Positions 6,249 through 6,607 of a stretch of DNA of 6,607 bases are shown piece after piece; position 1 is the first letter of the stretch, and each line of letters opens with the position of its first letter. The stretch is from Pseudomonadota bacterium. GTDB taxonomy: Bacteria; Pseudomonadota; Alphaproteobacteria; Acetobacterales; Acetobacteraceae. The DNA is taken from NCBI GenBank assembly GCA_021815835.1, contig JAKAZN010000108.1, forward strand, positions 1-6,607. The letters are read 5' to 3'. A model generated the notes under the pieces. The model had not been told where the DNA came from and searched no databases. It was given only the letters and a program-made list of their open reading frames with translations. The position numbers and the translations under genes are program-made.

Positions 6249-6607
6249 CTACGCCAGACGTTCCAGCGCAAGCGCAATGCCCTGGCCGCCGCCGATGCAC
6301 AAGGTGGCGACCCCGCGCCGGATGCCGTCGCGCTCCATCGCGTGCAGCAGCCGCGTGGTCGGCACCGCGCCGGTAGCGCCGATCGGGTGGCCATGCGCGA
6401 TGGCGGCGCCCTCGACGTTCACCACATCCTCGGCCAGGCCGATCCCGTAGGACACCAGCCGCGCCATCGGCCGCAGCCCGTGGCGCGCGGCCCAGTCCGC
6501 CTCGGCCACCACCATCGCGGCGGCGCCGGAGTTCAGACCCGGCGCATTGCCGGCGGTGATCGTGCCGGCCTTGCGGAACGCGGGCTTCAGCGCGGCGAGC
6601 GACTCCG
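6249..6607 (-). CDS. C-terminal part of a thiolase with an apparent internal in-frame deletion (5' end outside window)
   Basis: The frame is open through the right edge; the visible part is 118 codons plus a TAG stop. It begins ESLAALKPAF and contains TAGNAPGLNSGAAAM, the end of the thiolase N-terminal domain. It continues with the C-terminal block VNVEGAAIAHGHPIGATG, holding the active-site His, and CIGGGQG, holding the second active-site Cys. Thiolases (acetyl-CoA acyltransferases) join or cleave acyl-CoA chains in fatty-acid breakdown or acetoacetyl-CoA formation. Between LVSYGIG and LAEDVVNVEG (near 6430-6445), about 50 residues usual in the family are absent, including the conserved NEAF motif that contributes an active-site Asn. 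The frame is preserved. The usual GGAIA reads GAAIA here. The protein may therefore be inactive or the gene decaying; an assembly error at this point is also possible. The nucleophilic Cys region is outside the window. Confidence 0.85.
   Translation of the reverse strand, partial: ESLAALKPAFRKAGTITAGNAPGLNSGAAAMVVAEADWAARHGLRPMARLVSYGIGLAEDVVNVEGAAIAHGHPIGATGAVPTTRLLHAMERDGIRRGVATLCIGGGQGIALALERLA

Noticed and set aside
6214..6300. An upstream extension of the VIT transporter to an ATG at 6300
   Set aside because: The extra 29 residues overlap the thiolase end and do not resemble the family. ATG 6213 has a suitable ribosome-binding site and gives the usual length.
5209..6450. A 413-codon plus-strand open frame across the adaptor, VIT and thiolase genes
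   Set aside because: It crosses three well-supported minus-strand genes and reads as low-complexity Arg/Gly/His-rich sequence.
1..6607. Searched by eye for tRNA, rRNA, CRISPR arrays, insertion-sequence ends, riboswitches and intrinsic terminators
   Set aside because: Almost every base is in a well-supported gene, intergenic gaps are 43 bases or less, and no GC stem followed by a T run or regular repeat-spacer pattern was seen.

Overview
The window is high-GC, gene-dense DNA from a proteobacterium. Gaps are tiny, long spurious ORFs run through nearly every frame, and gene ends overlap. The protein style (a Do-type PDZ tail, an alphaproteobacterial-looking thiolase, a short VIT-family transporter) suggests an alphaproteobacterium such as an Acetobacteraceae or Sphingomonadales member. 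That placement is an inference from protein flavour, not from a marker gene.

Layout: the left edge (1-411, + strand) is the C-terminal end of a two-PDZ, Do/HtrA-like protein whose start lies outside the window. It converges, with a 7-base gap, on a run of genes that are all on the minus strand. In transcription order from the right edge these are: the C-terminal part of a thiolase (6607-6249, start outside the window), a VIT1/CCC1-family metal transporter (6213-5512), and a complete four-gene ABC exporter. The exporter consists of a periplasmic adaptor (5468-4404), a fused double ATPase (4417-2654), permease 1 (2657-1533) and permease 2 (1528-419). The exporter has the same gene order and protein architecture as Escherichia coli ybhG-ybhF-ybhS-ybhR.

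How they work together: the two ABC-2 permeases should form the inner-membrane channel. The fused ATPase supplies both nucleotide-binding domains on one chain, and the HlyD-like adaptor should link the channel to a TolC-type outer-membrane protein, which is not encoded here. The exporter genes are tightly packed (14-base overlap, 4-base ATGA overlap, 4-base gap), so they are almost certainly co-transcribed and translationally coupled. The VIT gene lies 43 bases upstream of the adaptor gene and the thiolase 35 bases before that, so read-through from those genes is possible. No local regulator is present.

Points worth attention: the thiolase appears to lack about 50 internal residues, including the conserved NEAF block, with the reading frame kept. 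The fused ATPase carries two degenerate motifs that fall in the same composite ATP site. A palindromic repeat-like sequence lies inside the coding sequence for the ATPase interdomain linker. A perfect 13-base palindrome lies between the VIT stop and the exporter's ribosome-binding site. No RNA gene, CRISPR array, insertion sequence or phage feature was seen, and no stretch over 300 bases lacks a gene. I see no convincing wholly new system; this is mainly a recognisable exporter operon with a few oddities.
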